64,000 nucleotides of DNA. Origin: Calliopum simillimum. Taxonomy: Eukaryota; Arthropoda; Insecta; Diptera; Lauxaniidae. The notes below the pieces were generated by a model, which was given only the letters and a program-made list of their open reading frames with translations, was not told the origin of the DNA and ran no database searches. The translations under genes were made by a program, and so were the position numbers. Below are positions 12,183-22,974 of the stretch, in pieces. The stretch is from contig OX638368.1 of the NCBI GenBank assembly GCA_951812925.1, positions 120,923,309 through 120,987,308 on the forward strand. The letters run 5' to 3'. Within the stretch, counting starts at the first letter, position 1, and every line of letters starts with the position of its first letter.

Positions 12183-12251
12183 TTCATTAAAACAAAAAAG
12201 AGTTTTATTTGGAACTGACCTAGAGCCTGAAGAAACTTAGATAAAAAATTT
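12183..12251 (-). repeat. Right terminal inverted repeat of the Penelope-like element
   Basis: Reverse complement of 10284-10352, including GAACTGACCTAGAGCCTGAA. It marks the 3' boundary of the retroelement. Confidence 0.85.
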
Positions 12252-12429
12252 TTTTTTATCGCAAGAGTATCCCAAGACACAACTTTCCATCATAGTAGTG
12301 CGAAACCAAATGCTTATAAAAAGAGACCTCGCGTCAAAATACGATCACTTATGTGCGCGGTTTGACATAGATGTCACTAATCTTAAAATTCTTGGGTAGC
12401 CCACTCCAACCTGTGGCCGCCGTCTGTCT

Positions 12430-13190
12430 ACATAACCCTACTATACATAAAAAAATCAGTAAAAGTCCAAATAAAGCGAAAAAGATCCAATATATCGAAA
12501 AAGGTCCAAAAGTTTCGAAAAACATTGAAACACATCGAAGAAATCGGATAAAGTCCAAGTTTATCAAAAAACATCCTATATATCGGTTATAGTTCAAATA
12601 CATATATCGAAATACATCCAATACATATATCGAAAGAAGTTCAAAAGTTTCGAAAAATAGTGAAATAAAAAAACAAATTTTTCGAAAAACGTATCTACAC
12701 AATATCGGTAAAAGTCCAAAAATATCGAAAAACATCCTACATATCGGTAAAAGTCCAAAATTATTTGAAAACCTTGAAGAAATTGGTGAAAGTCTAAATA
12801 CATATATCGAAAAATATTCAATATATCGAAAAGGGTCCAAAAAATTCGGAAAATATTGAAACACAACGAAGAAATCGGTAAAGTCCAAGTTTATAGAAAA
12901 ACATCCAAAATATCGGTAAAATTACAAAAAAAGAAATCGAAAAACATCCTATATATCGGTAAAAGCCCAAAAGTTTTGAAAAATATTGAAACACATTGAA
13001 GAAATCAGTAAAAGTCTAAAACAAAACATCCAATATATCGAAACAAAATTAAAAGTTTCGAAAAGTAGTGAAATATGTACATCGAAGAAATCACTCAAAG
13101 TCCAAGTGTTTCCAAAAACATCCAAAATATCGAAAAATGTAAAAAAGAATTGAAAAATATTGAAAAACATGCAAACTATCGTTAAAAGTC
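12430..13190. repeat. Minisatellite, ~36-bp units (right part)
   Basis: About twenty degenerate units of the type ATCGGTAAAAGTCCAAA / TATCGAAAAACATCC continue the array seen at 9770-10085. Variation between units is high, so the array is old compared with the Penelope insertion that splits it. Frames such as 12349-12888 are repeat artefacts. Confidence 0.8.
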
Positions 13191-13599
13191 CAAAAATATA
13201 GAAAATATTGAGTTGGCATCATTGACGAAATCACTCTCATTTTTGCTCTCATCAACAACACAACATCAAGAATAAAAAAAAAAAACAATAAATGAAAGAG
13301 ACGGAAAAGACAACAACAACACATAACTAATGGCGCAGCAAGCTATAGCGACTGAAATGCAAACGATCATTCTTATTCAAGCATTGATTTTTTTTTTTTT
13401 TCAACAACTTCATGCTAAAAAAAAAAAGGTTTATCTTATAAAAACCAAAAAAATAAGTATGTATACAATCCTGTTCCTTACCACACGTAGAACGTTTTAA
13501 AAAAAAAAATTATTAAAATCGGTTCGGTATATTTTGCACCAAATCGTTACATAGGGTTTTCATATAACCAATTTAATATAAATACTATAGATAAGTATT

Positions 13600-16480
13600 A
13601 TGACTTTTACATAGTTTTTAATTGTCATGCATTAGTTAGTAGCGGTTCGAATTCTCTATTAAAAAAAAAAATTTGAGAATAAATTCTAACAATAAATATC
13701 AAAATACTCCAACCCCAAATTATTGGCGATTTTTTTTTTTTTTTTTGTTTGGATTGCTACTGGAAAGTCCGAGAAAAAATTCTCGAGAATGCTTATTCAT
13801 GAGGCCTAGAATTCAAAATATAAAAATACATTTTGCGTTTTTCGCAAAATCACTTGACGCAGTTCAATTCAATTAAGGAATAAATTTTAAAAAATTTAAA
13901 TTGGACAAAAGTAAACAATGAATATTATTATTTCCTATCTGCGTTTTCAATTTAATTTTGTTTTGAAAAATTCTTTCTTATAAAATAACTACCTACATAG
14001 TTTTTATAAAAGCATTTATATACATACGCCATTGCAGTACAAAAAAAGGAAGAGTAAAATTTGATTGTAAGGTTGTAAGTGTGAAAGAACGCAGATTTTT
14101 CTATGGACCACTTTACAATGACTTGACATAACTAAGGATGTCTGTGTAGTGTAATAAAAATATAGTTTGATGCTAAATATTTTTTACCTACTGTGAGTTT
14201 TTAAATTCAATAATAATAGTAAATATATGCTATTTCATGTATTATTTTTTTTTTTTTTTTTTCTTCAATTTCAAGCAAAATTTTCCATTTTAAGTACATT
14301 CATAAGAATGAGCATAAAATCCGCTTATTTCAGATATTTTCTTTTTCACTTTGATCTTACCAAATAACAAGACGAAAAAAAAAATAGTAAAAAAAATTTT
14401 AAAAATAAAACCACAAACATTTCAATAACTTGTCTAAGCTCCTTAAAGTAAATTCCAAGTTGGTACCATCGCCTTCATTTCTATGGTATTTTTTATATAT
14501 TTTCTTAAATTCATTTTTTAACGCGGCTTTTTGAAAAGTTTTTAACTTTCATAAATCTTTGGTCAATCATAATTGAATCAGTCAAGTTGAACTTTTACTG
14601 TTTCCGTTCTGTTCATACTTGAATTATAAGTTGGCCAAGAAATCTTTCTGAACAATTGAATTTGTTGGCTCTGCCAGGCAGGTGTACGCTTTGTTGGCAG
14701 CAGTTGCTTTTTGATTGGAAGTATAAAGTTTTCAATTTCATATTTTACTTTGCTTTAAGGTTTTAAGCAAAATAATGGCTGTTTTGTCAAATTTTAAAAG
14801 AATTTGAATTTTAAAAAATTGTTACCCAAAAGAAGAGGTCAGTGCCATTATAAGCACAATATTTCTTATTTCACTACTAATAGTCAATCAGAAAATTTTG
14901 CTAAAATTTAAGATCTACTTCATATAAAATTTGGCCAGAACAAATGAAAAAATTTTTATCTACTTAATCCGTTTCACCGGAATCATACATAGCATTCAGG
15001 GCTAAGAATCTGGAAAAAAATTTTAATATCTGAAATCGATTGCGCACCATTCCATTATTGAAATTCAATAAAAAGTGAAGATTTTTCGAAGTTGGGTTGG
15101 TTTTTTTGGGCGCTATAACGGCTAAAAGTCCGAAAAATCGAGTATTATAGAAAGGGCGTATTTTTGGGTTAAAAATTCATACTTTTTATCAGAAAACATA
15201 ATTTCTCGTTTATGATGTCTTGCAAATTTAACTTCAACATGCTCCAGTGATTAATTTTTTAGAAGATATTACAGGCAAATCTTGTACAGTTTTGGGGAAA
15301 ATTACATACAGAAAACTGTGAAAAGGGCAAAATACCCTCAATTTTGAATTTTTTTCTCTCCCACAATCAATGCAAAATTTGGGATATTGTTTTATGTAGC
15401 ATAATGATAGCGTTTATTGTGTAAAGAAACACAACTAAGGAATTTTGTAAAGTTCAGTCGTTAAGCAGCTCCTAAGCTGCAAAATACCAACAAAAAATGT
15501 ATTTTCGAAACTTCACTCTAAAACTTTATTTTTGACAAAACTTGATGATCCAAGATTACCATGAAATCACGCAATAATCAATGGGTCTTTCTGACCCATT
15601 TTTTACATATTTTTTTTTCTTTCAAAAACTGTGTTGTAATGGGTTAACGTTTTCCAAGGAAAATTTCACTAGGGTGACCCCTTTGGTTTCAAAGTTGGAT
15701 CGAACTTCCTATGTCCGCCATCTTGAAAATTTTTGTAATTTTAGAAATTCATTTAATGTCAACTATTAACTTTTCACCAATTTTCAAAAAACATCGGAGA
15801 TGTCAAATTTTAGCTGCTAAAATCGGAGAGAACTGCTTAGTTAAAGAGGGCGAGAGATCATCTAATACTCGTGGTAGAGGAAAAAGGCGCCGGAAAGGAG
15901 GCGTGGCACCATCCTTAATGGAAAAAATGCTTTCACGGCTATTCCGTTACACCAATTTTTTTGAAATTCCGTGTGTATATAGTCTGAAGCATAGGTAGAT
16001 TACGCTCTAACAGCTAAGCCGCTGCTGATAGAGGGAGATAGTTTGAACCCAAAGGAAGGATAACAAAATTTGTTTAGTTTTTAGTAAGAGAAGTTAGTTT
16101 CGTAGCTTAGCAATAGTAAAGGAATATGAAACGAAACTGTTCTTTGTTCTAAGAAAGGATAAAGATTGTCGTTTCTAAGAATCTGCAGATTGTCAGAGGC
16201 TGTTGCAGAGCTAACATATGTACAATCTTAAAATTGTGTTGGCTGTAGTAAGCCATCTCGAATAGATCATTTCACTGGGATTTCTTTTCAGCAAGCTTTC
16301 CAAACAAATGCATACAAATTTTTAGTGTAAATAAGTAAGAGTATTACGCAGCATAGGTACGAATCAGATTAACGCTTATAAATTATGAGTTAAGATTTGA
16401 GTATGACCTTTTACGCCCTGGCCCATTTAGAATATGTAAAAATTAAAAATCTCCATAGAGCCGCGCTCTTCCACATTGTG
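13600..16480. other. No gene recognised; AT-rich with homopolymer runs
   Basis: Long A or T runs (for example around 13388, 13731 and 14245) and short frames only. Near 15895-15960 there is one GGAGGCGTGGCACC / AATGGAAAAAATGCT unit of the same dispersed repeat class as at 59240-59940. Nothing else is supportable. Confidence 0.5.
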
Positions 16481-16485
16481 TACAA

Positions 16486-17065
16486 TCTATGTATATAAAA
16501 ATGAAATGGTGTCCGTATGTAGCTTATGAACGCGGAAACTACAAGGCCGATTTACATAATTTTTTTTTAAAATTGTTTTTTTATGGTCTGTGGAAGGTTC
16601 TTAAGGAGGTGGGATGCCACTGAGGGGAACGGAGGTTGCACCTCCCATACGAAAAAAATACAAAAAATGCTATATCTCTACAGTTATACAAGCTATGATT
16701 ATGAAAGTTGATGAACTTACGCATATTGTACATATTTACCATTCACCATGCAAAACTTGGGGGATATTGGGTGTAGGAGAATTGCATCCACTTTTCAAAA
16801 ATACACAAAATGCTATATTTCTTCACATATCACAGATATCCTTATAAAACTTGGTACATACATGAATATTCTATCTACTATTTACTTTGAAAAACTTGGG
16901 CGGGGGGTTGAAAACGGGGAGTTGCACCCTTAATACAAAAAATATATAAAATGCTATATCTCTGTACCTATGGGAGCTATGATTACAAAAGTTGATACAT
17001 GGATCTTTAAGAGAGAGGACTTCGCATCGGGAATGGGCGAACAAAGTCGCAACCAGGCCAGCTAG
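16486..17065 (+). mobile_element. Non-autonomous Helitron
   Basis: It starts TCTATGTATATAAAAATG directly after an A and ends GCCAGCTAG directly before a T, the A/T insertion habit of Helitrons. The hairpin GCGA-ACAAAG-TCGC (about 17038-17050) lies just before the CTAG end, as required. The interior holds about three diverged copies of a ~145-bp unit with the boxes AAAATGCTATAT and AAAACTTGGG. At about 580 bp with no coding capacity it depends on a helper. The 5' and 3' ends resemble Helitron ends I know from insects. Confidence 0.75.
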
Positions 17066-17164
17066 TACCATATGAAAAGCATAAAAATTATTCTGACAGA
17101 AAATAGTATTTGCGCTGATTTATTTATCAACAAAGCAATGGTTTTCTAAAATGTTTAGTCAAAA

Positions 17165-17753
17165 TACATATATGAGGAGTTATTTTTCAAAAGGGCGTAA
17201 AACCATGTTAAACAAATTTTCAGTAATGCGAAAAAACTTTTATGGGCTGTTTACAATAACATTTTTTTTTTATGTCTCCTGTATTACAGTGAGTTGACCA
17301 AAGATTCTGATCCCCTTAACATTTTTGTTGTAACATATTTGCAGTAATTGCAAAAAGGAAAAAACATTTGGAAATAAGCCCTTTTGTCCTGAAACGTTTG
17401 GAAATAAGCCCTTTTGTTTCAAAATCACTCTTATATCACCATTTGGAAGCTTGTTTTGATGTCTATAGGCATGGTATGTAAACACCTATATAGCCTGGGG
17501 CATATAAAAAATATTAAAAGTTTTTTTGGCCACTATTCAAAACACGTCTTTTTGTATCAAACTCTAAAAATTTCTTTGAAATTATATGGAACAAAGCCCT
17601 TTTGTTCTGAAATGCGACTTTTGATCATTTTTTGTGATGAATTTTGGACTAGAGGATGCATTTTAGTATGGTAATGGCGATGGCGTCCTTAGGTTTGTTC
17701 GAGGTTGGAAGTGGTTTTACGCCCTTTTGAAAAATCACTCCTCATATGTATGT
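17165..17753. repeat. Palindromic element with ~45-bp inverted ends
   Basis: TATATGAGGAGTTATTTTTC and AAAAGGGCGTAAAACCA at the left are mirrored by GGTTTTACGCCCTTTTG and AAAATCACTCCTCATATG at the right. Inside, AAGCCCTTTTGT recurs at about 17376, 17407 and 17595. No coding capacity is seen. It is probably a non-autonomous DNA transposon. Confidence 0.6.
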
Positions 17754-17854
17754 TCCATGAACACTTCTCTATATTCTTACCCGAAAATAAATAACTGTGA
17801 GCTTAGTTATTGCGAGTTGAAAGTTGTATGTTTTATTCAAACGTTTAGAGGCAA

Positions 17855-18160
17855 AAAAGAGGCTTAAAGCTGGTTTATTCGCAAGGAGTTGTTTTGATTT
17901 ACTTCTTCACCTTATCCCACTCACAAGAAGCTAACAAACAAAGCCTCATCGAAAATTTTCCGTGCCAATATTTATATTAATAATTTAAAAATACCAAGAA
18001 AAAACGCACCTAAGCTCGGTTTATTCGCAATAAGGAATTGTGCCGATTAAATTTTCTAATTTTCCAACTCTGGACAAGGTAACTATAATAGAGGTAATTT
18101 AAACATTCCTCGAAAAAAGGGGCTTAAACCCAGTTTATTCGCAAGAATTAAGAGTCTGGA
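17855..18160. repeat. Three diverged tandem units
   Basis: The box CTTAAAGCTGGTTTATTCGC and its variants (CTAAGCTCGGTTTATTCGC, CTTAAACCCAGTTTATTCGC) recur near 17865, 18010 and 18122, each followed by AAGGA or AAGAA and an AT-rich spacer. The unit is roughly 110-145 bp. Its origin is unknown. Confidence 0.55.
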
Positions 18161-18257
18161 TTTTAATTTTCATATTTTCCAACTCAGAAGAAGTGGACGA
18201 ACAAAATCTCATAAAAAAAAACTTTAGTGTTCCATCTTTGAGTTTTTCCCTATAATT

Positions 18258-19107
18258 TCCAGGATGTGTCTACTATCACCATCACTCTTCCTTATCGTTC
18301 TTGAGATATCTTGGGATATCCAATGGAACTTTACAGAATATCTGGAAGATCTCGACTACGCTGACGACATCTGCCTCTTATCGTCCAAATACTCAGATAT
18401 GCAAAGCAAAATTGAAGGCCTTGTCTTGGAATCACAAAAGGCCGGCCTAAAAATCAACGTATCCAAGACTAAAAGCATGAAGTTAAACGCAAACAGGGAT
18501 GACATCACGTTTAGAGCTGGCAGTGATGTCATCGAAAACGTCGATAGCTTCACGTATTTAGGCAGCATTATCTCCATGGATGGTGGAGCAAAAGAGGATA
18601 TCAACTCAAGAATAGCAAAAGCAAAAGGCACGTTTGCTCAACTGAACAAAATATGGTCTTCACCCGCTACATCCACTAAAACGAGAGTGTGCATTTTTGA
18701 TTCGAATGTGAAATCGGTTTTGTTAGATGGGTGTGAAACATGGCTTGTTACTGAACAACTAACGAACAAGCTGCAAGTATTCGTCAACACTACTCGCACT
18801 ACATCAAATGCCGAGCTACATCAAAAATGTGATCAGAGGGCTATAGCAAACGAGGTCAAGCTGTGCAAGTGGGGATGGATTGGTCACACTCTCTGGAAAC
18901 CACACAGCGAAGTTTGTCGCCAGGCCCTTGAGTGGAAGACCCAAAACCAACTGGAAAAGGTCGCTGGAAAAGGAAATCCAAGAATCGGGAAAATCGTGGC
19001 AAGAGATCAAAGTTATCGCAAGGGATCGCGACGAATGGAGATGTTTCATATTGGCCCTATGCTCCTCCTAGGTGTTAAAAGAGAATACATACATACATAC
19101 ATACAAG
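18258..19107 (+). mobile_element. RTE-type non-LTR retrotransposon, 5'-truncated copy
   Basis: The copy begins abruptly inside the RT domain and ends in the conserved tail CTATGCTCCTCCTAGG, then GTTAAAAGAGAA and (CATA)n, as RTE elements end in short tandem repeats instead of long poly(A). The same tail closes the copies at 28345 and 40412. CTCCT/AGGAG in the tail can form a short hairpin. 5' truncation is usual for target-primed integration. Confidence 0.85.
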
Positions 19108-19115
19108 GTAATTGA
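18264..19115 (+). pseudogene. RTE reverse transcriptase C-terminal half
   Basis: The 283-codon frame starts in the RT (CLLSPSLFLIVL, normally preceded by GVRQG), reaches the catalytic YADD in LDYADDICLLSS (about residue 32), then INVSKTKSMKL and FTYLGSIISMDGG. The C-terminus normally has a GRPK-TWRRSLEKEI block; here that region is frame-shifted (the correct wording continues in a second frame at 18880-19071). Compared with the 28-kb copy, a short segment between LFLIVL and NFTE is deleted. The frame is open but cannot give a full protein. Confidence 0.85.
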
Positions 19116-19119
19116 CGGA

Positions 19120-20000
19120 GCACCTTTTCCGCGCCGGCCCATTCAGAATATGTAAAAATAAAAATTCTCCATAGAGCAGCGCTCCACCTTACTAGATAAT
19201 GTGTTTTGTGCCTGTGGTCTCATTAGTGTAGCTTCAAATGAAAAGAATAGCCTGTTTATGCTAAAACCAAGACTGATTAAGTTAAAAATTAGCTCTAAAA
19301 TATATATTTTGCCATATTAGTAACGATTCCATAGAACTTGTTACTTACCTATTTTTCTATGAAGCTAAAACATTTATTTACAAAAATTGAAAATGAAAAC
19401 TGCATAATTTGTCCAAATTCTTTCCCATGTTTAGGAAAATAAATTCGTTGTAATTAATGCTATTCTAAACTAAAACCGCACATTAGAAATTATGGGGTTT
19501 TTAACGAAGCCATGTCTGTTTTATGTCAAAAAAGTAACTGCAAAAGCAAAAAAGGATGTGACAAGTAGAAACAATTAAAATAAATGAAACGTGGCAAACA
19601 GCACCATGAAATCATAAAAATGTGTGTGCGACTGCATTCAAAAATGTGCTACGAGCACAAGGATTTTATGAATATCTTAAAACATTTTATTTAATTATGA
19701 CGAAGCATTTATTTTTAAATTATAATCACGTTAAATTAAAATTTAAAACAGATGTAGGTGTGTGTAGTGAGAAACACAAAGTAATTGAAAAGTTCAAGCT
19801 TTATTCGGAAAATGTTATAGAAATCTGTTTTTCATAGAATAAAAAAAATATTTATGTGAAGTGCTTCTTTTTCACCAATAAGCACTTCCGTAAGAACTAT
19901 TCTTTATTTTTAGTACTGCATGTCCTACGATGGAAGCGTTCTGATGCTTACCACAGCCTTTCGAAAAAAGCCCTTTTTATTGCGCTTATTTGTAATATGG
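19120..20000. other. No gene recognised
   Basis: AT-rich. At 19135-19185 there is a short block (CATTCAGAATATGTAAAAAT, then CTCCATAGAGC) that also occurs at 16420-16470, just left of the small Helitron. No coding pattern. Confidence 0.5.
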
Positions 20001-20035
20001 CGGTAAGCGTTCTTTCAATTAAAAAAAAAAAAAGA

Positions 20036-20112
20036 ATCGAACTGACTGCATTAGGAATCGAACCGAGGACTATCCGTGTGATGGATAGAAACAAACTTGT
20101 TTAACCTCTACA
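20036..20112 (-). pseudogene. tRNA-Val-like pseudo-tRNA or SINE head
   Basis: On the minus strand, TATCC-ATCACAC-GGATA forms an anticodon arm with CAC in the anticodon place (valine), followed by the perfect B-box GGTTCGATTCC and then, about 25 bases on, a run of T that could end Pol III transcription. The T-stem does not pair (CTCGG against CCTAA) and the acceptor arm cannot be formed, so this is not a working tRNA. Similar fragments at 63555 and 62640 suggest a dispersed tRNA-derived family. Confidence 0.5.
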
Positions 20113-20940
20113 CAACTGATCAATATGACGAAGAATATTAAATTTCTATATTAAGTAAATGTCTATTCAAACAGTATTTGAATGCTTCTTACATCTTTAC
20201 AAAAAATCTATTTGTATTCAGTTTCAGTTTAATTAAACAAAAGTTAATGAATGAGAGAATGGAAAATACAATTGCGAAATAAAAAAAAGTAAATTAAAAA
20301 AAAAAAAAAAATGATTGAAAAAAATCACCCGCATCGGGGATGGAAACCGGGTCCATGGAAATTTTTTGTAACGTGTGTTTAAGTTTGTGCATTAAATACA
20401 TTTCTAGATGGCACTTGAACACAAAAAATTGCACCAAATAAGTCACATATCTTTATTACAACTAACTTCAGAAATTTAATCTTATTCAATTTCAAAAAAA
20501 TATTTAATGCCATTTTTTTATAATTTTTTTTAAATAAATTTTTCTGCTTCTCCTTTACACTCTCAATTATATTAAATAAACAATTTTCCTTTTAAATTAA
20601 AAATAAATAAAAAAAATCACAGAATTACACTTTAATTTAATAAAAGGGCGAAAAAATTCACTTTCAAATATTTTCTCTATAAAAAAAAATAAATGAAAAA
20701 GGATTACAAACTGCAAAAGCAAGTAAACACTATTTATGCATTATTCCTTTGATGCTATCGTCCTTTTCAGAGCTGCTGCTGCATTCACTTGATTGCTCCA
20801 CTCCAATGGATCGATAAAAAGGCAGAAAATTTCAATGTACTTTGCAACTACAATGCACTGCAGTGCAAATTTGCAAGTGGATAGATGCAGTAAAATGAAT
20901 CAAAGCGAACTCAAATGTTAATCATACCAGTAGAAGGAAG

Positions 20941-20948
20941 TATAAAAG
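20941..20948 (+). promoter_or_regulatory. TATA box (TATAAAAG)
   Basis: A canonical fly TATA box stands 126 bp upstream of the ATG at 21067. An initiation site near 20970 would be at normal spacing (for example CTGTACAC). No strong initiator is seen there; TTCAGTG at 20994 is too far downstream. Confidence 0.4.
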
Positions 20949-21066
20949 CTGCCTTATGAAAAAACTCTGTACACAAAGTAAAAAAGGCACATTTTCAGTG
21001 AAAAGCCCGAAGCTGCAGTTATTATTTCGTAAAAATTGGCCAGCTTTTAGTACGGAAAATTCCACA

Positions 21067-21168
21067 ATGAAAAAAATTGCGCCACCGGCACCTTATCCTT
21101 ATGGTAGCTATCCGGCTCAAAGTCAAATGATAACATATGTGAAACATGGAAATGTTGAAGGGAGTTAG
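21067..21168 (+). CDS. Possible short peptide gene (33 residues), function unknown
   Basis: The frame MKKIAPPAPYPYGSYPAQ and so on ends GNVEGS at a TAG. It has a good insect start context (CCACAATGA), a TATA box at 20941 and AATAAA at 21348, about 180 bp past the stop. The Pro/Tyr-rich composition is unlike the AT-driven junk frames nearby. The open frame extends upstream to 20956, but that ATG lies only 15 bp from the TATA box and would not be in the transcript, so 21067 is preferred. There is no signal peptide and no known family that I recognise. It could also be one exon of a larger gene, or chance. Confidence 0.3.
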   Translation: MKKIAPPAPYPYGSYPAQSQMITYVKHGNVEGS

Positions 21169-21199
21169 CTTATTACCATGGATGATAAATTATTGTTGT

Positions 21200-21900
21200 G
21201 AAGGCCGAATATTCAGAGAAAATATAAAGGAACAATGTACCTTATTAATTTTTCACACTCAAACAATTCCTTAGTTTCTGAAATACTGCCACTTAAAATG
21301 AACTCACCTCCTATATATTAAAGAGCAAACTCAGATCACCCAATTTAAATAAAAAAGCAAAAAAATTACAAAATCCATCCGTGTAAGCTGTGAATACAGC
21401 ATGAAAATGTCAGATTTTTAGAAATTTACAAAGGTCATTCCTTCGACTACGTGACACATTACAAAAGCGTAGAGAAAAAAATCACACACTTACACGCAAT
21501 AAGCATTACAAATGTTGGTCCTACCACAATGCTGGTTTCTGTTAAAGTGGAACTAACTCACCACAAAAACAAGAAGGTAAAAAATGAAACAACTTAAATT
21601 ACTTTTTATCCTATTGCGTTTTTTCCCACTCGGTTTTATTCTACGTGATACTCCAAGTTTTATCTCAATTTTCTACAGTTTTCATTCATCAGGAAGGAGG
21701 TGAAAAAAAGGATGAAATAAAGTTGAATGAGCAAATCCATCGGTCATTTTGTGAGAGCGTTGTTATCTAGAGTGGTCAAAGTTCTAGAATCGGTTAATTA
21801 AAAAAAAAAAATGTAGTCATTGGTAGAACAAAAGGACAATAAGTAAGTCCTCAATAATTTCGCCAACAAACACTTTCACTTTCATTCCTTAGAAGAATTA
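21200..21900. other. No gene recognised
   Basis: AT-rich stretch between the possible peptide gene and the inverted 180-bp block. AATAAA occurs at 21348. No further features. Confidence 0.45.
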
Positions 21901-21939
21901 CAAGTTAACGAAATCTTCCCAATCGACTCATTAAACAAT

Positions 21940-22810
21940 ATCGGCCTGGTACCTGCCTTTGAAATTTTTTTGTGAATTTTAGAACACAGGCTAATTTGGT
22001 CCTTAATAAGAAAAATCCGTTGGAACTTTTTGGATATTTCAAACGGTCTTCGAGTTACGGTTGGGGTAAATTTCTCCCCCTTGGGCCAATACAAATACTC
22101 AATTCGGAAAAAAACTGGTTTTTGTAAAGTTTTTGCAAGTTTATTTATATGTCGTTTCAAATGTTGTTCTATGATCAATGGAACCCACTAACCTGATTAC
22201 CAGTGGTTATTAACCACTCAGTTGAATAAGCGCATATTCATAATCCAATGGGCAATGACCACTCGCCCATGTGACCATATTGGGTCATTAGTATAAAAAG
22301 TGCTTATTTTCAAAGATAAAATTCTGGTTTTAGGAAAAAGAAACTACTGTATATTGACATATTGTTACAAAACATATTTTATATTCTATGGATTCCATTT
22401 GGCTTCATTGGAATCCCTTCATCTTCCAGTGGTCCAATACCTAGTGACCAAATAGCGATTTTGGGTTCTTAGTATGAAAAGTCATTTTCAAGGATAAAGT
22501 CTAGGAATCAGGAAAAAGAATATACACTAAATTGATATGCTGTTTCGAAAACAGTTTCATGTTATACAGATCCTATTTAGTTTCATTGGAATCCACTCAT
22601 GTCTCAGTGGTCCATGGCCATGTGATTAAGTGGCCACATTGAGTTCTTTGTATGAAAAGTCCCTATTTTCAAGGATAAAATGCTGGCATTAGGAAAAGCA
22701 TTCTGCACCAAACTGATATATTGTTTCAAACAATATTTTATATTATTATCTTTCAGTGGTCCATGACCACGTGACCAAGTGGCCATATTGGTTTCTAAGT
22801 ATGAAAAGTT
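21940..22810 (-). repeat. Inverted copy of the 180-bp repeat block
   Basis: Read on the minus strand this matches 8541-9425: units with CTTGAAAATAGGGACTTTTC-like and ATTCCAATGAAACCAAATGG-like boxes appear around 22800, 22680, 22500 and 22330, followed by the same tail (TTGGCCCAAG, then ACCGTTTGA, near 22085-22020). The last unit at 22810 is cut short. The shared unit number and shared tail argue for movement as a block. Confidence 0.7.
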
Positions 22811-22974
22811 AAGAATCGACTCAATTCCTGGCCACGCAGATAGCTCTCTTTCCACTTTCTAAAAGAGGCTATGAGGAAGAGACACTTTTTGAAGAGTGGT
22901 ATTAGGCTAGCTATATGATACGCAAAATAAGGTTGAGCAAATTTGATGTTGGATAATTAGAGAGATTGTGGTAT

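Larger units (their letters stand above)
10284..12251 (+). mobile_element. Penelope-like retroelement with terminal inverted repeats
   Basis: A 513-codon RT plus GIY-YIG frame is flanked by near-identical inverted 69-bp repeats (10284-10352 and 12183-12251). Penelope-like elements often carry terminal repeats that may be direct or inverted, with 5' truncation, and this layout fits. The left repeat joins the frame inside the N-terminal part of the protein, so the element lacks its true 5' end. It interrupts a minisatellite, parts of which lie on both sides. A hammerhead-like motif sits in the 3' untranslated part. Confidence 0.85.
9632..13591 (-). mobile_element. Helitron-like element with internal minisatellites, split by a Penelope-like insertion
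   Basis: On the minus strand the 3' end would be CTAG (9635-9632) followed by T, preceded by a GC-rich palindromic block (CCGTGCAACGCCGGG, about 9660-9645), as expected for Helitron termini (hairpin then CTRR, insertion between A and T). A candidate 5' end is TCTATAG at 13591-13585, preceded by A on the minus strand. Between them lie two stretches of the same minisatellite, and a Penelope-like element occupies the middle. No Rep/helicase frame is present, so it is non-autonomous. The 3' end is fairly convincing; the 5' end is an inference from the TC start and A flank. Confidence 0.45.

Noticed and set aside
9678..13324. Several 70-180-codon frames on both strands, rich in Y, F, I and R
   Set aside because: They follow the ~36-bp minisatellite; overlapping frames on both strands have the same repeat rhythm.
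20036..20112. Functional tRNA-Val gene
   Set aside because: The T-stem and acceptor stem do not pair and no proper A-box is present.
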